A DNA stretch of 5,188 nt from an uncultured Bacteroidota bacterium (GTDB taxonomy: Bacteria; Bacteroidota; Bacteroidia; 2-12-FULL-35-15), in assembly GCA_903833025.1 (NCBI GenBank), contig CAILDT010000748.1, forward strand, positions 1 to 5,188. The letters are read 5' to 3'. The notes under the pieces were generated by a model. It was not told the DNA's origin, made no database searches, and worked only from the letters and a program-made list of their open reading frames with translations. Position numbers and translations under genes: made by a program. Below, piece by piece: positions 1 to 5,188 of the stretch. The stretch's first letter is position 1. Every line of letters begins with the position of its first letter.

Positions 1-95
1 CCCCCTTTTTTTTATTTCATAAATCTTATGTTATCAGTCGTTCTTTCTTTCTTTCGGGTAACATTTTCAGGGGTTGTAAGAGGTTTCGGTTATTC
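1..95. other. Gene-free segment downstream of the restriction gene, with TTTC microsatellite
   Basis: No coding region is supported here. The segment begins with a run of five C followed by eight T, and holds a short TTTC tetranucleotide repeat at about 41-55. It lies downstream of the endonuclease stop codon on the minus strand. I found no convincing hairpin followed by a T-tract, so the terminator of the restriction-modification operon is either weak or lies outside the window. Confidence 0.6.
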
Positions 96-1067
96 TTACT
101 GTTGCGAAAAATCTAATAGAAACGTTTCGTCATCTATTTTCTCAATGGTGTAATCTGTTCTTCCGTACCTTTCTAAATCTTCTACTGTTACTTTGTTGCC
201 CAACGGTACACCAATTCTGTTTCGGATATATCTTCCTATTTCGCTGTTGTCGTTTGTTGAATGAATTGCTTTTCTTCCTTCTTGCGCTACTACACAATCA
301 AAGGATTGTTTGTCGTCTGTTATAAGCGAAAATGTATATGCTTGTTCGGGCAAAAATCCTTCTTTTCTTGAATCGCTTTTTAAACTTAAATACGCTTGGT
401 TTGGTTCTCTCGCATCCCAACTTATTTTACCTGTTCTTGGGTTTGTACGTTTTGAAAGTCGTTGTCCCCAATTTAAACCTGATAGTTCAGGTAGGTTTCC
501 TTTCTTGTCAAGGAAACTAATTGTAACTCTTATATCTGGAATTTCCCATTCTATTTCGCCTGGTGGAACACTTTCCACTCTTGGCATCCTATGACTTTCG
601 GGTAATACAAGTTTGTGGTCGGGTATGTAAATACTCTTTCTTAATAAATCATCGTATAGTTTTTTTATTTCAATTGGACTATCGTTTGTAAGTTGGTTTA
701 GTTGTTGGTCGGAGAAAAAACCATATTGACTGTAGTTTGCTGAACCTGCATAACCAACAGTAGGTTTATCATTCTGATACCAAGAATACGCTTTGCAATG
801 CACTGGCGGTTGGCTTTGTAAATAATATCCTTTAAACTTTCCTTTGAATTCGTTGTGCAACATTAGAAAAGCCATATGGTCATTCTTTGCGCTTGGCATA
901 CCAATAATAAGATTGATTTCAAAGTTCTCTTTAGCTTTTTGGAGTTCTACAAGATGTCTTCTTGCAAAGGTTGCGGATGCGTAACCACTAACGATATAAA
1001 GTTTATTGGCTGAACCCGATATAACAGGGTCTATTAATGTAGGGCTGTAAAGGTTGTCAATAAACAT
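96..1067 (-). CDS. Type II restriction endonuclease, PLD-fold, NgoFVII/NgoAVII-like
   Basis: Predicted to cut DNA lacking the modification added by its partner methyltransferase. The N-terminal part (about residues 1-150) looks like a phospholipase D-type nuclease. His90-x-Lys92 is in VHCKAY and Gly108-Ser-Ala-Asn111 is in GYAGSANYS, the single HxK...GSxN catalytic set of BfiI and NgoFVII-type enzymes, which dimerise to build one active site and work without metal ions. The C-terminal part (about 175-323), with SGLNWGQR, the NQAYLSL segment, a GRYIRNRIGV segment and the final FLLDF, matches the B3-like DNA-binding domain of this family. Length (323 residues) is normal and the frame is intact. 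The ATG lies 3 nt after the methyltransferase stop, so the two are probably cotranscribed. The Glu usually found after GSxN in PLD enzymes is not obvious: the segment reads SDQQLNQL. The recognition site cannot be read from sequence; relatives recognise GCSGC. Family assignment is strong, activity is inferred. Confidence 0.88.
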   Translation of the reverse strand: MFIDNLYSPTLIDPVISGSANKLYIVSGYASATFARRHLVELQKAKENFEINLIIGMPSAKNDHMAFLMLHNEFKGKFKGYYLQSQPPVHCKAYSWYQNDKPTVGYAGSANYSQYGFFSDQQLNQLTNDSPIEIKKLYDDLLRKSIYIPDHKLVLPESHRMPRVESVPPGEIEWEIPDIRVTISFLDKKGNLPELSGLNWGQRLSKRTNPRTGKISWDAREPNQAYLSLKSDSRKEGFLPEQAYTFSLITDDKQSFDCVVAQEGRKAIHSTNDNSEIGRYIRNRIGVPLGNKVTVEDLERYGRTDYTIEKIDDETFLLDFSQQ

Positions 1068-1070
1068 AAT

Positions 1071-2186
1071 TTACTTAATAGTTAAATAATCGTGAGTAGG
1101 TTCTGACACCATTTTGCCAAACAAATCTTTGTTTTTTGTTTGAATATTTGGTTCAACGCTATCATAAGGAATACCTGCAAAGGTTTTGAAAATTGCTTCA
1201 AAAACTATTTTAACTCCTTTCGGTGGTACTGCCATTCCTATTTGTTTTCTTACGCTTTCTTTTGAACCACAGAAAATAAAATCATCGGGAAAGGTTTGTA
1301 ATCTTGCTCTTTCACGATTTGTCAATGCACGATTTTCTTTCCAATGGTAAATGTGTGTTCCTCCGCCACCGCTTCCTGTAACTGTATATGCAGGTTTATT
1401 TGGGTCTAATCTTTTATAGATTTGGCTTATTTGCGCTCCTTTCACATTAAGTTTTAAATGGTCAGGAAGATTAGCATTAAAAGCGTTTTCTCCTGCTTTG
1501 ATATGTTTTAATCTTTCTACAACTGTTTCAGATTGTTTTGTAAGTTCGTTGTTTGGTGCGTCTTTCGGTATTGGTGGTTGTTCAATGGCTTCACGACTTG
1601 TTACTATTCTTGCGTTGCGGATTGTTGGAACTTTGAATGTTAAGTTTAAATCATTTCTAATTCCTACTATTATTATTCTGTGTCGTGCTTGTGGTATTTC
1701 ATAGTTTTCAAACTTATAAAGGTTGGCTACTACATTATATCCTTGTTCGGTTAGTTCTTCAATGATTGTTTGAAAAGCATTACCTTCATTGTTGTTTCTT
1801 AATCCTCCCACGTTTTCTGCAACGAAGAATTTAGGTTGGAATTTCTTTAAAACTTTTATGCCGTAGGTATAAAGTGCGCCAAAGTTTCCTTCAAATCCTT
1901 TCTGTTCGCCTACTATTGAGAAGTCGTTGCAGGGAAAGCCAAAAGCAAAGCCGTCTATCGCAGTTAGATTTTCTATGTCAAGTTTTCTAACGTCTTGGCA
2001 AATGACTGAACCAATATGGTCAGGACAAATGTTTTTTGCATATGTATCGCAAGTGTCTTTTTCGTAATCATTCGCCCATTCGTGGCTTACTGAAAACGTT
2101 TCTCCGTTGTGAACAAATGCCGCATCTCTTGCACCAACTGCTATTCCACCGGGTCCGCAAAATAATTCTCCTAATCTAAAATTCAT
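1071..2186 (-). CDS. DNA (cytosine-5-)-methyltransferase of a type II restriction-modification system
   Basis: Transfers a methyl group from S-adenosylmethionine to carbon 5 of cytosine in its target site, protecting host DNA from the adjacent nuclease. All major C5-methyltransferase motifs are present in order. Motif I is FCGPGG (residues 9-14, cofactor binding). Motif IV is GFPCNDFS with catalytic Cys86. Motif VI is ENV (124-126). Motif VIII is QARHR (166-170). The target-recognition region spans about 180-285 and includes TVTGSGGGGTH. Motif IX is LTNRERARLQTFP (288-300). Motif X is GMAVPP (317-322). Length (371 residues) is typical of a monospecific enzyme. The start is the ATG at 2184-2186, giving MNFRLGELFCGPGG with motif I close to the N-terminus as expected. 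It is the first gene of the operon, so modification would precede restriction; no controller (C) protein gene is visible. A TAnnTTTG box lies about 17 nt upstream. Target specificity cannot be read directly. Confidence 0.95.
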   Translation of the reverse strand: MNFRLGELFCGPGGIAVGARDAAFVHNGETFSVSHEWANDYEKDTCDTYAKNICPDHIGSVICQDVRKLDIENLTAIDGFAFGFPCNDFSIVGEQKGFEGNFGALYTYGIKVLKKFQPKFFVAENVGGLRNNNEGNAFQTIIEELTEQGYNVVANLYKFENYEIPQARHRIIIVGIRNDLNLTFKVPTIRNARIVTSREAIEQPPIPKDAPNNELTKQSETVVERLKHIKAGENAFNANLPDHLKLNVKGAQISQIYKRLDPNKPAYTVTGSGGGGTHIYHWKENRALTNRERARLQTFPDDFIFCGSKESVRKQIGMAVPPKGVKIVFEAIFKTFAGIPYDSVEPNIQTKNKDLFGKMVSEPTHDYLTIK

Positions 2187-2299
2187 TTTTTTTAATTTGT
2201 GTCAAAAGTATATAATTCTTTGGTGCATTTGTCTGCTGTTAGGTTTATATTTTTAACAAAAGGAAGTTTGTTGTTTACGTGTTTTCTTCGGTCTGATTT
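2187..2299. other. Junction between truncated LRR gene and restriction-modification operon
   Basis: This 113-nt spacer separates the stop codon of the LRR gene remnant from the methyltransferase start; both genes read on the minus strand. Apart from the promoter box at 2203-2210 I see no gene, RNA or clear terminator. An 8-bp palindrome TACTAGTA lies just to the right, at 2314-2321, within the last, unusual codons of the LRR remnant. The boundary of imported DNA probably lies in or near this stretch. Confidence 0.5.
2203..2210 (-). promoter_or_regulatory. Putative Bacteroidota -7 promoter box for the restriction-modification operon
   Basis: Read on the minus strand, this is TACTTTTG, a full match to the TAnnTTTG box used by the primary sigma factor of Bacteroidota. 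It lies 17 nt before the methyltransferase ATG, giving a short leader of roughly 10 nt. No clear TTG or TTTG element is visible at the -33 spacing, so the call rests on one box. A-rich sequence without a Shine-Dalgarno motif precedes the start, as is usual in this phylum. Confidence 0.45.
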
Positions 2300-3214
2300 T
2301 CAAGCTGACAAGTTACTAGTACGCTTCCCCAAGAATGACTGATACCAATTGCTTATGTCTCCTGCTACAAATTTAAGGGTATGCTGCATATTAGGAAACA
2401 CCATCCCTTCTTCCACCACCGACTGAACCCCCACATCAAAGCCAGGTTTACAAGTTACAGGGAAGTTTACATTTGTTATTAAAGGTATAGCGGTAGTAAG
2501 CGTACATACCGAATCTAACCCCGGATGCACGCATTGCACCGCATAAGGCACACCTGCTGTATCAATATTTACAGTATAAGTTCCCACAGGTTCAGGGAAA
2601 TCATACACCCCATTCATAGCAGAAAATGTTTGACTTATTAAGTTGCTTCCACTATCGTAAAGTTTTTCGTGAATATTAATAAGGGAGGAATCACCTGTAT
2701 TGTAGATGCAGTCCCCATTAATGTCTTCAATAGAATAGCCTAATATCCCTGATGAACCATTACAACCATTATGATTATTTATTGTATCTCCCAATATACA
2801 AAGTGGATAAGCCAAAGTAGCTGCATTCATTGCAGGTACATAATTTGGTAAGCACGTAAATGGATTATTAGAAATATTAAAATAAGAAGAATTATTTAAT
2901 GAGCTAGGAAATAACGGAAAACAGGAGATATTATTATTATAACATTGTAGCTCATTAAGAGAAGAATTAGGTAAAGAAGGCAAGCTGGTTAATTGATTAG
3001 CAGAACAATTTAGATTCGAAAGCCCTGTTGGCAATACTGGTAAACTTGTTAGTTGGTTAAGATCACAATATAAAACACGTAATGAAGATGGTAATACTGG
3101 CAAATTTGCTAATGAATTGAGTTCACAGTTTAAACCAACTATTGAATTTGGCAAAACAGGTAAACTTGTCAGTTGATTAAAACAGCAATCGAGTGAATTA
3201 AGCGAACTTGGCAA
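2300..3214 (-). pseudogene. LRR surface protein, C-terminal part: out of frame and truncated
   Basis: This is the continuation of the gene that starts at 3800, displaced by one frame. The apparent start at 3214 is a TTG inside an LRR codon run, so this part is unlikely to be translated independently. It begins in the middle of a repeat and carries about five more 20-21-residue repeats (residues 2-95, e.g. LTSLPVLPNS then IVGLNCELNS). A diverged capping segment follows to about residue 125. Next comes a beta-rich module (about 158-250) with an acidic DINGDC turn, NGVYDF and GTYTV, then CKPGFDVGVQS. That last stretch, with the following VFPNMQHTL and AGDISNWY, is typical of large T9SS-secreted Bacteroidota proteins, where it normally continues for hundreds of residues to a C-terminal sorting domain. 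Here it stops 16 residues after NWY with unrelated sequence (SFLGKRTSNLSA at the end). The gene therefore appears to have lost its 3' end next to the restriction-modification operon. Confidence 0.8.
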
Positions 3215-3533
3215 AATAGGTAGATTTTGTTAATAAATTGAAACAACATTGAACGACATTAATCGAATTCGGTAATGTAGGTAAGTTTGTCAACTGATTC
3301 GATAAACAATCCAAAGTTTGCAATGAATTTGGAAGGGGTGGTAAACTTGTTAATTGATTATAACTACACGACAATGTTAGAAGTGAACTTGGCAAAATCG
3401 GCAAACTTGTCAAGGAATTATCATAACATTCCAAATCAGTAAGTGTGTTTGGCAATGAAGGCAAGCTTGTTATTTGATTATAATCACAACCTAATACCGT
3501 CAATAAACTAGGCAAAGGTGGTAAACTAATTAG
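2930..3533 (-). repeat. 60-nt coding repeats of the LRR domain
   Basis: About ten tandem coding units, mostly 60 nt (20 residues each; one unit has 21 residues), show as recurring segments such as aaacttgt followed by Ttnattga on the plus strand. They continue across the frameshift, which shows that the two reading frames were one gene. The repeats differ mostly at third positions and at the exposed residues between the Leu/Pro framework, as expected for LRRs once under selection. Confidence 0.8.
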
Positions 3534-3800
3534 TAAATTGTTACTGCAATATAATGTATCAAGGTTATCAAAATACTGCACCCCTGTCAAATCAGCAATA
3601 GAATCATTCGCACAATTTAAAGTAGTAGCCCCTGTTATCGCCGCACAAGTAGTATCCATCTGATTACCCACCATACAACCAGGAAAGTTAGTTTGCAGAA
3701 ATGTTACAAAATGTGCATCAGGTATAGTTACATACTGCGCTTTTAAGGATAGATTCTGAAACAAGTTCAGAATGACAAGAAGAAGTATTAGTTTTTTCAT
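3198..3800 (-). CDS. Secreted leucine-rich-repeat protein, N-terminal part (frameshifted)
   Basis: N-terminal half of a probable exported surface protein. It starts with a clear signal peptide: MKK, a hydrophobic core of Leu, Ile and Val, and a likely cleavage site near LKAQ at residues 19-22. A cap region (about 23-89, with three cysteines at 42, 52 and 63) leads into 20-residue repeats at residues 90-109, 110-129, 130-149, 150-169 and 170-189. The pattern is L-T-S-L-P-x-L-P-N-S then L-x-x-L-x-C-x-x-N-Q. The LPxLP core is that of the short bacterial LRR class known from YopM and IpaH, though here a signal peptide points to Sec export. A Cys sits at the position where those proteins usually have Val or Ile. 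At residue 191-192 the frame breaks: one base too many in an A4 run converts the expected TNLPILPSS into TKSTYFAKFA and a stop. As it stands it encodes a short secreted LRR fragment. Ligand unknown; adhesion or host/prey interaction is only a guess. Confidence 0.85.
   Translation of the reverse strand: MKKLILLLVILNLFQNLSLKAQYVTIPDAHFVTFLQTNFPGCMVGNQMDTTCAAITGATTLNCANDSIADLTGVQYFDNLDTLYCSNNLLISLPPLPSLLTVLGCDYNQITSLPSLPNTLTDLECYDNSLTSLPILPSSLLTLSCSYNQLTSLPPLPNSLQTLDCLSNQLTNLPTLPNSINVVQCCFNLLTKSTYFAKFA
3225..3228 (-). other. Frameshift site in the LRR gene (T4 run, A4 on the coding strand)
   Basis: On the coding strand, ACA-AAA-TCT-ACC reads TKST. Removing one A gives ACA-AAT-CTA-CCT, which reads TNLP and restores the LRR consensus through to the end of the downstream frame. 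A single inserted base in a homopolymer is the simplest explanation. It could be a real mutation, a slippage-prone switch, or an assembly or sequencing error. Confidence 0.8.
3751..3776. repeat. Dispersed palindromic (REP-like) repeat inside the signal-peptide codons
   Basis: An 8-bp perfect inverted repeat, ATTCTGAA (3753-3760) and TTCAGAAT (3766-3773), flanks the 5-nt loop ACAAG. With its flanks it matches, from memory, a 26-nt palindromic element common in many Bacteroidota genomes (coding-strand read begins GTCATTCTGAAC). Here it encodes residues 9-16 of the LRR protein, VILNLFQN, plus part of residue 17, so it supplies much of the hydrophobic core of the signal peptide without breaking the frame. 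Confidence 0.7.
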
Positions 3801-3957
3801 TGAGTTTTAATTTTCCACTTGCAAAGATAAACTAAATTACGGTGTAATGCCTCGGTTTACTTCTTTTTAAAAACAACTCGAAATAAACGTAACCCTTTCA
3901 AAATGCATCTGATTTAATAAAAAAAACTGCCTAAACAGCTATTCTATTATAGAAACT
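3801..3957. other. Gene-free spacer between the LRR gene and the 21-nt array
   Basis: Contains the LRR promoter box at 3822-3829 and otherwise unremarkable AT-rich sequence with an A8 run near 3919-3926. No RNA gene or additional coding region is supported. Confidence 0.5.
3822..3829 (-). promoter_or_regulatory. Putative -7 promoter box for the LRR gene
   Basis: On the minus strand this reads TATCTTTG, a full match to TAnnTTTG. It lies 21 nt before the ATG at 3800, leaving a short A/T-rich leader without a Shine-Dalgarno motif. I see no clear -33 TTG element at the usual distance. Confidence 0.5.
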
Positions 3958-4272
3958 ACCGATTATCTTAACCGCGATGGCGATAACCATAATCCTAATC
4001 GCAATTACCCTAATCCTAATCGCAATTACCTTAATCCTAATCGCAATTACCTTAATCCTAATCGCAATTACCATAATCCTAATCGCAATTACCTTAATCC
4101 TAATCGCGATTACCTTAATCCTAATCGCGATTACCCTAATCCTAATCGTGATTACCCTAATCCTAATCGCAATTACCTTAATCCTAATCGTGATTACCTT
4201 AATCCTAATCGCAATTACCTTAATCCTAATCGTGATTACCGTAATCCTAATCGCGATTACCTTAATCCTAAT
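3958..4272. repeat. Tandem array of 21-nt units with palindromic junctions
   Basis: Thirteen well-conserved 21-nt units run without gaps from 4000 to 4272, preceded by a diverged unit at 3979-3999 and a poorer one at 3958-3978. The unit is CG, a variable YR pair, ATTACC, one variable base, then TAATCCTAAT. The YR pair is CA in seven units (2-6, 10, 12 counting 3979 as unit 1), CG in three (7, 8, 14) and TG in three (9, 11, 13). The single variable base (position 11) is mostly T, but also C, A or G. Where YR is CG, the end of one unit and the start of the next form the perfect palindrome TAATCGCGATTA. The period equals two turns of B-DNA. Because 21 is divisible by 3, the array is free of stops in three of six frames, so open frames across it are not evidence of coding. 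Function unknown: a variable-number repeat or a protein-binding array. Confidence 0.92.
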
Positions 4273-4291
4273 CGGGAGCAGCCAAATTGTG

Positions 4292-4314
4292 TTTCGGAAA
4301 GGATAAATCCGAAA
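4292..4314. repeat. Small inverted repeat after the 21-nt array
   Basis: TTTCGGA (4292-4298) pairs perfectly with TCCGAAA (4308-4314) around a 9-nt loop, followed by TTAATTTATT. It could be a weak terminator for plus-strand transcription through the array, but the stem is short and the T-tract is interrupted. Confidence 0.35.
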
Positions 4315-4460
4315 TTAATTTATTCAAATCTCATCCGTTACCCCCCATTCCATTCACTTGTTCTAAAAAAGGCAAAAAAGAGTCAACGTCTTCATTTATC
4401 GAATAAATATTTTATTGAAAAATAAATATTTTTTTTATTCATTTATATCAAATATTTAAT

Positions 4461-4468
4461 TAATTTTG
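4461..4468 (+). promoter_or_regulatory. Putative -7 promoter box for the gene at 4520
   Basis: TAATTTTG is a full match to TAnnTTTG. Transcription would begin near 4473-4476, giving a leader of about 45 nt. The -33 position is T-rich but has no exact TTG. The very AT-rich sequence just upstream supports a promoter here. Confidence 0.5.
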
Positions 4469-4504
4469 CCACCCATAAGACAAAGAAGTTAATTAAAACA
4501 ACAT

Positions 4505-4517
4505 ACACACACACACA
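4505..4517 (+). repeat. AC dinucleotide repeat directly before the start codon
   Basis: Thirteen bases of alternating A and C end 2 nt before the ATG at 4520, in the place where a ribosome-binding site would lie. There is no Shine-Dalgarno sequence; the unstructured A-rich leader fits Bacteroidota translation initiation. A dinucleotide repeat here could change leader length by slippage. Confidence 0.6.
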
Positions 4518-4519
4518 TA

Positions 4520-5140
4520 ATGGACTCAAATTTCACTTTAGATTTAAAAAACACAACTGATGCAGTTGTAATTTCCGAATCAACCACACTTATCTCAAAA
4601 TTAGGTGGAAGTTCGTATTACAGTGCTTTGGTAACTACCGGACTATCAGGAGCAGTTGCAATATTGGTTACCGCAGTAAGTAATAAAGGCACAGGAACAC
4701 AATCTACCGAAACTGCCCTTCAAAAACGTACAAATGTAGATTATCAGTTAAACTTATTAGTAGGAGTAATTGATGGGTTGATTAATAATCCCGCAGTGCC
4801 ACAACCAACAAAAGTGCTAATGAGAGAAGCAACAGGGTTGGTGCTAAGTGGAACTGGCGGACGTAGTGGACCACACCCTTTCAGATATGTACAAATAAGT
4901 GCAGAAACTCCAGGGTTTCTGGAAGCAGCAGGTATTGAAGGCGGAGGGGGCGTTCACGCTTGGAAAATTACCACTGATGTAATAACATTTACCAATTACG
5001 AACTATTAGACCCCACAGAAACTGCCAAAATAGAATTAGTTACCACACTACCAGAAAAAGATTACGCAGGTTCGCATCGTTTTTTAAAAAGTGGTATCTG
5101 GAGTGCTTGGTCAACCCCAATGCTTTTTAGAACAAAGTAA
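4520..5140 (+). CDS. Hypothetical protein with possible fibronectin-III-like C-terminus
   Basis: I do not recognise this protein by name. It has 206 residues, an ATG start with a plausible promoter and leader, and an even composition typical of a real gene. There is no signal peptide; residues 41-53 (GLSGAVAILVTAV) are hydrophobic but too short for a firm membrane call. The N-terminal part (about 1-110) looks mainly helical, with alanines, leucines and a conserved-looking ALQKR segment near 66-70. A Gly-rich linker (110-118) follows. The rest (about 120-206) looks like beta strands ending in YAGSHRFLKSGIWSAWSTPMLFRTK-type spacing (182-206), which resembles the last strands of a fibronectin type III domain. 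A helical module followed by an Fn3-like domain is an arrangement I recall in small Bacteroidota proteins of unknown role, so the likeness is suggestive only. It is probably monocistronic, since a terminator follows within 30 nt. Confidence 0.75.
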   Translation: MDSNFTLDLKNTTDAVVISESTTLISKLGGSSYYSALVTTGLSGAVAILVTAVSNKGTGTQSTETALQKRTNVDYQLNLLVGVIDGLINNPAVPQPTKVLMREATGLVLSGTGGRSGPHPFRYVQISAETPGFLEAAGIEGGGGVHAWKITTDVITFTNYELLDPTETAKIELVTTLPEKDYAGSHRFLKSGIWSAWSTPMLFRTK

Positions 5141-5166
5141 ATAAATAAGGAAATTTTTAAAAAAAT

Positions 5167-5188
5167 CCCGCTCTTTAAAAAGGGCGGG
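5167..5188 (+). terminator. Rho-independent terminator hairpin at the window edge
   Basis: CCCGC (5167-5171) pairs with GCGGG (5184-5188). The stem extends through a T-G wobble (5172/5183) and C73-G82, T74-A81 and T75-A80 pairs to a 4-nt loop. A run of A precedes the stem, so it may act in both directions. The T-tract expected for plus-strand termination would lie just beyond the window. It ends the transcript of the gene at 4520-5140. Confidence 0.8.

Larger units (their letters stand above)
4273..4519. other. Gene-free region between the 21-nt array and the downstream gene
   Basis: Holds a small hairpin (4292-4314), a C6 run at 4341-4346, and a very AT-rich stretch from about 4390 with the 12-nt direct repeat AATAAATATTTT at 4402-4413 and 4421-4432. 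GAATAAA at 4401-4407 and TTTATTC at 4434-4440 form an inverted pair around it. The promoter box and leader of the next gene follow. The AT-rich part could act as an upstream promoter element; this is inference. Confidence 0.5.

Noticed and set aside
310..594. Plus-strand open frames inside the endonuclease gene (310-594 and 332-520)
   Set aside because: They are antisense shadows of a well-supported PLD nuclease gene and show no recognisable domain.
1498..1704. Plus-strand open frame inside the methyltransferase gene
   Set aside because: Antisense shadow of a gene with all conserved C5-methyltransferase motifs.
2238..2244. Possible integron attC core site (GTTAGGT) beside the restriction-modification operon
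   Set aside because: It matches the GTTRRRY core, but I found no partner RYYYAAC core at a suitable distance and no integrase, so a chance match is likely.
3958..4272. CRISPR array
   Set aside because: Units are contiguous 21-mers without unique spacers, and no cas gene is present.
3958..4272. Telomere-like CCTAAT repeats suggesting a linear replicon end
   Set aside because: The hexamer resemblance is only partial; the true unit is 21 nt and the array is internal, with genes on both sides.
3977..4306. 109-codon open frame with ATG reading (IAITLIL)n
   Set aside because: It is a by-product of the 21-nt tandem repeat, whose length is a multiple of three. The same array is open in three of six frames, and the product is a uniformly hydrophobic repeat with no promoter or leader of its own.

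Overview
The window looks like chromosomal DNA from a member of the Bacteroidota. Four things point there: AT-rich sequence, A-rich gene leaders without Shine-Dalgarno sites, three upstream TAnnTTTG boxes (the -7 element typical of this phylum), and a secreted leucine-rich-repeat (LRR) protein with a C-terminal module typical of type IX secretion (T9SS) proteins. I cannot name a genus.

Layout from left to right. (1) 1-95 is a short gene-free stretch holding a TTTC microsatellite. (2) 96-2186, minus strand, is a compact two-gene type II restriction-modification operon. The cytosine-5 DNA methyltransferase is transcribed first (1071-2186). Three bases after its stop codon comes a PLD-fold restriction endonuclease of the NgoFVII/NgoAVII type (96-1067). 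(3) 2300-3800, minus strand, is one secreted LRR gene broken twice. A single extra base in a T4 run (A4 on the coding strand) at 3225-3228 splits it into two frames, and its 3' end stops abruptly inside a conserved C-terminal module, just before the restriction-modification operon. Its signal-peptide codons contain a palindromic repeat that I recognise as a dispersed element of Bacteroidota genomes. (4) 3801-4519 is a gene-free region of about 720 bases. Its core is a tandem array of 21-nt units (13 good copies plus two decayed copies at the left edge), each joined to the next through a 12-bp palindromic or near-palindromic core. (5) 4520-5140, plus strand, is an unrecognised protein with a possible fibronectin-III-like C-terminus. 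It has its own promoter box and leader and is followed by a strong hairpin terminator at the right edge.

The restriction-modification pair is a self-contained defence unit: the methyltransferase protects host sites and the nuclease cuts unmodified DNA. It sits exactly where the LRR gene lost its 3' end, which suggests that it, or the event that brought it, truncated that gene. The most unusual sequence is the 21-bp array. Its period is two turns of B-DNA, its variation falls almost entirely at one CpG step and one free position, and it lies between two divergent promoters. This would suit an array of protein-binding sites better than a gene.
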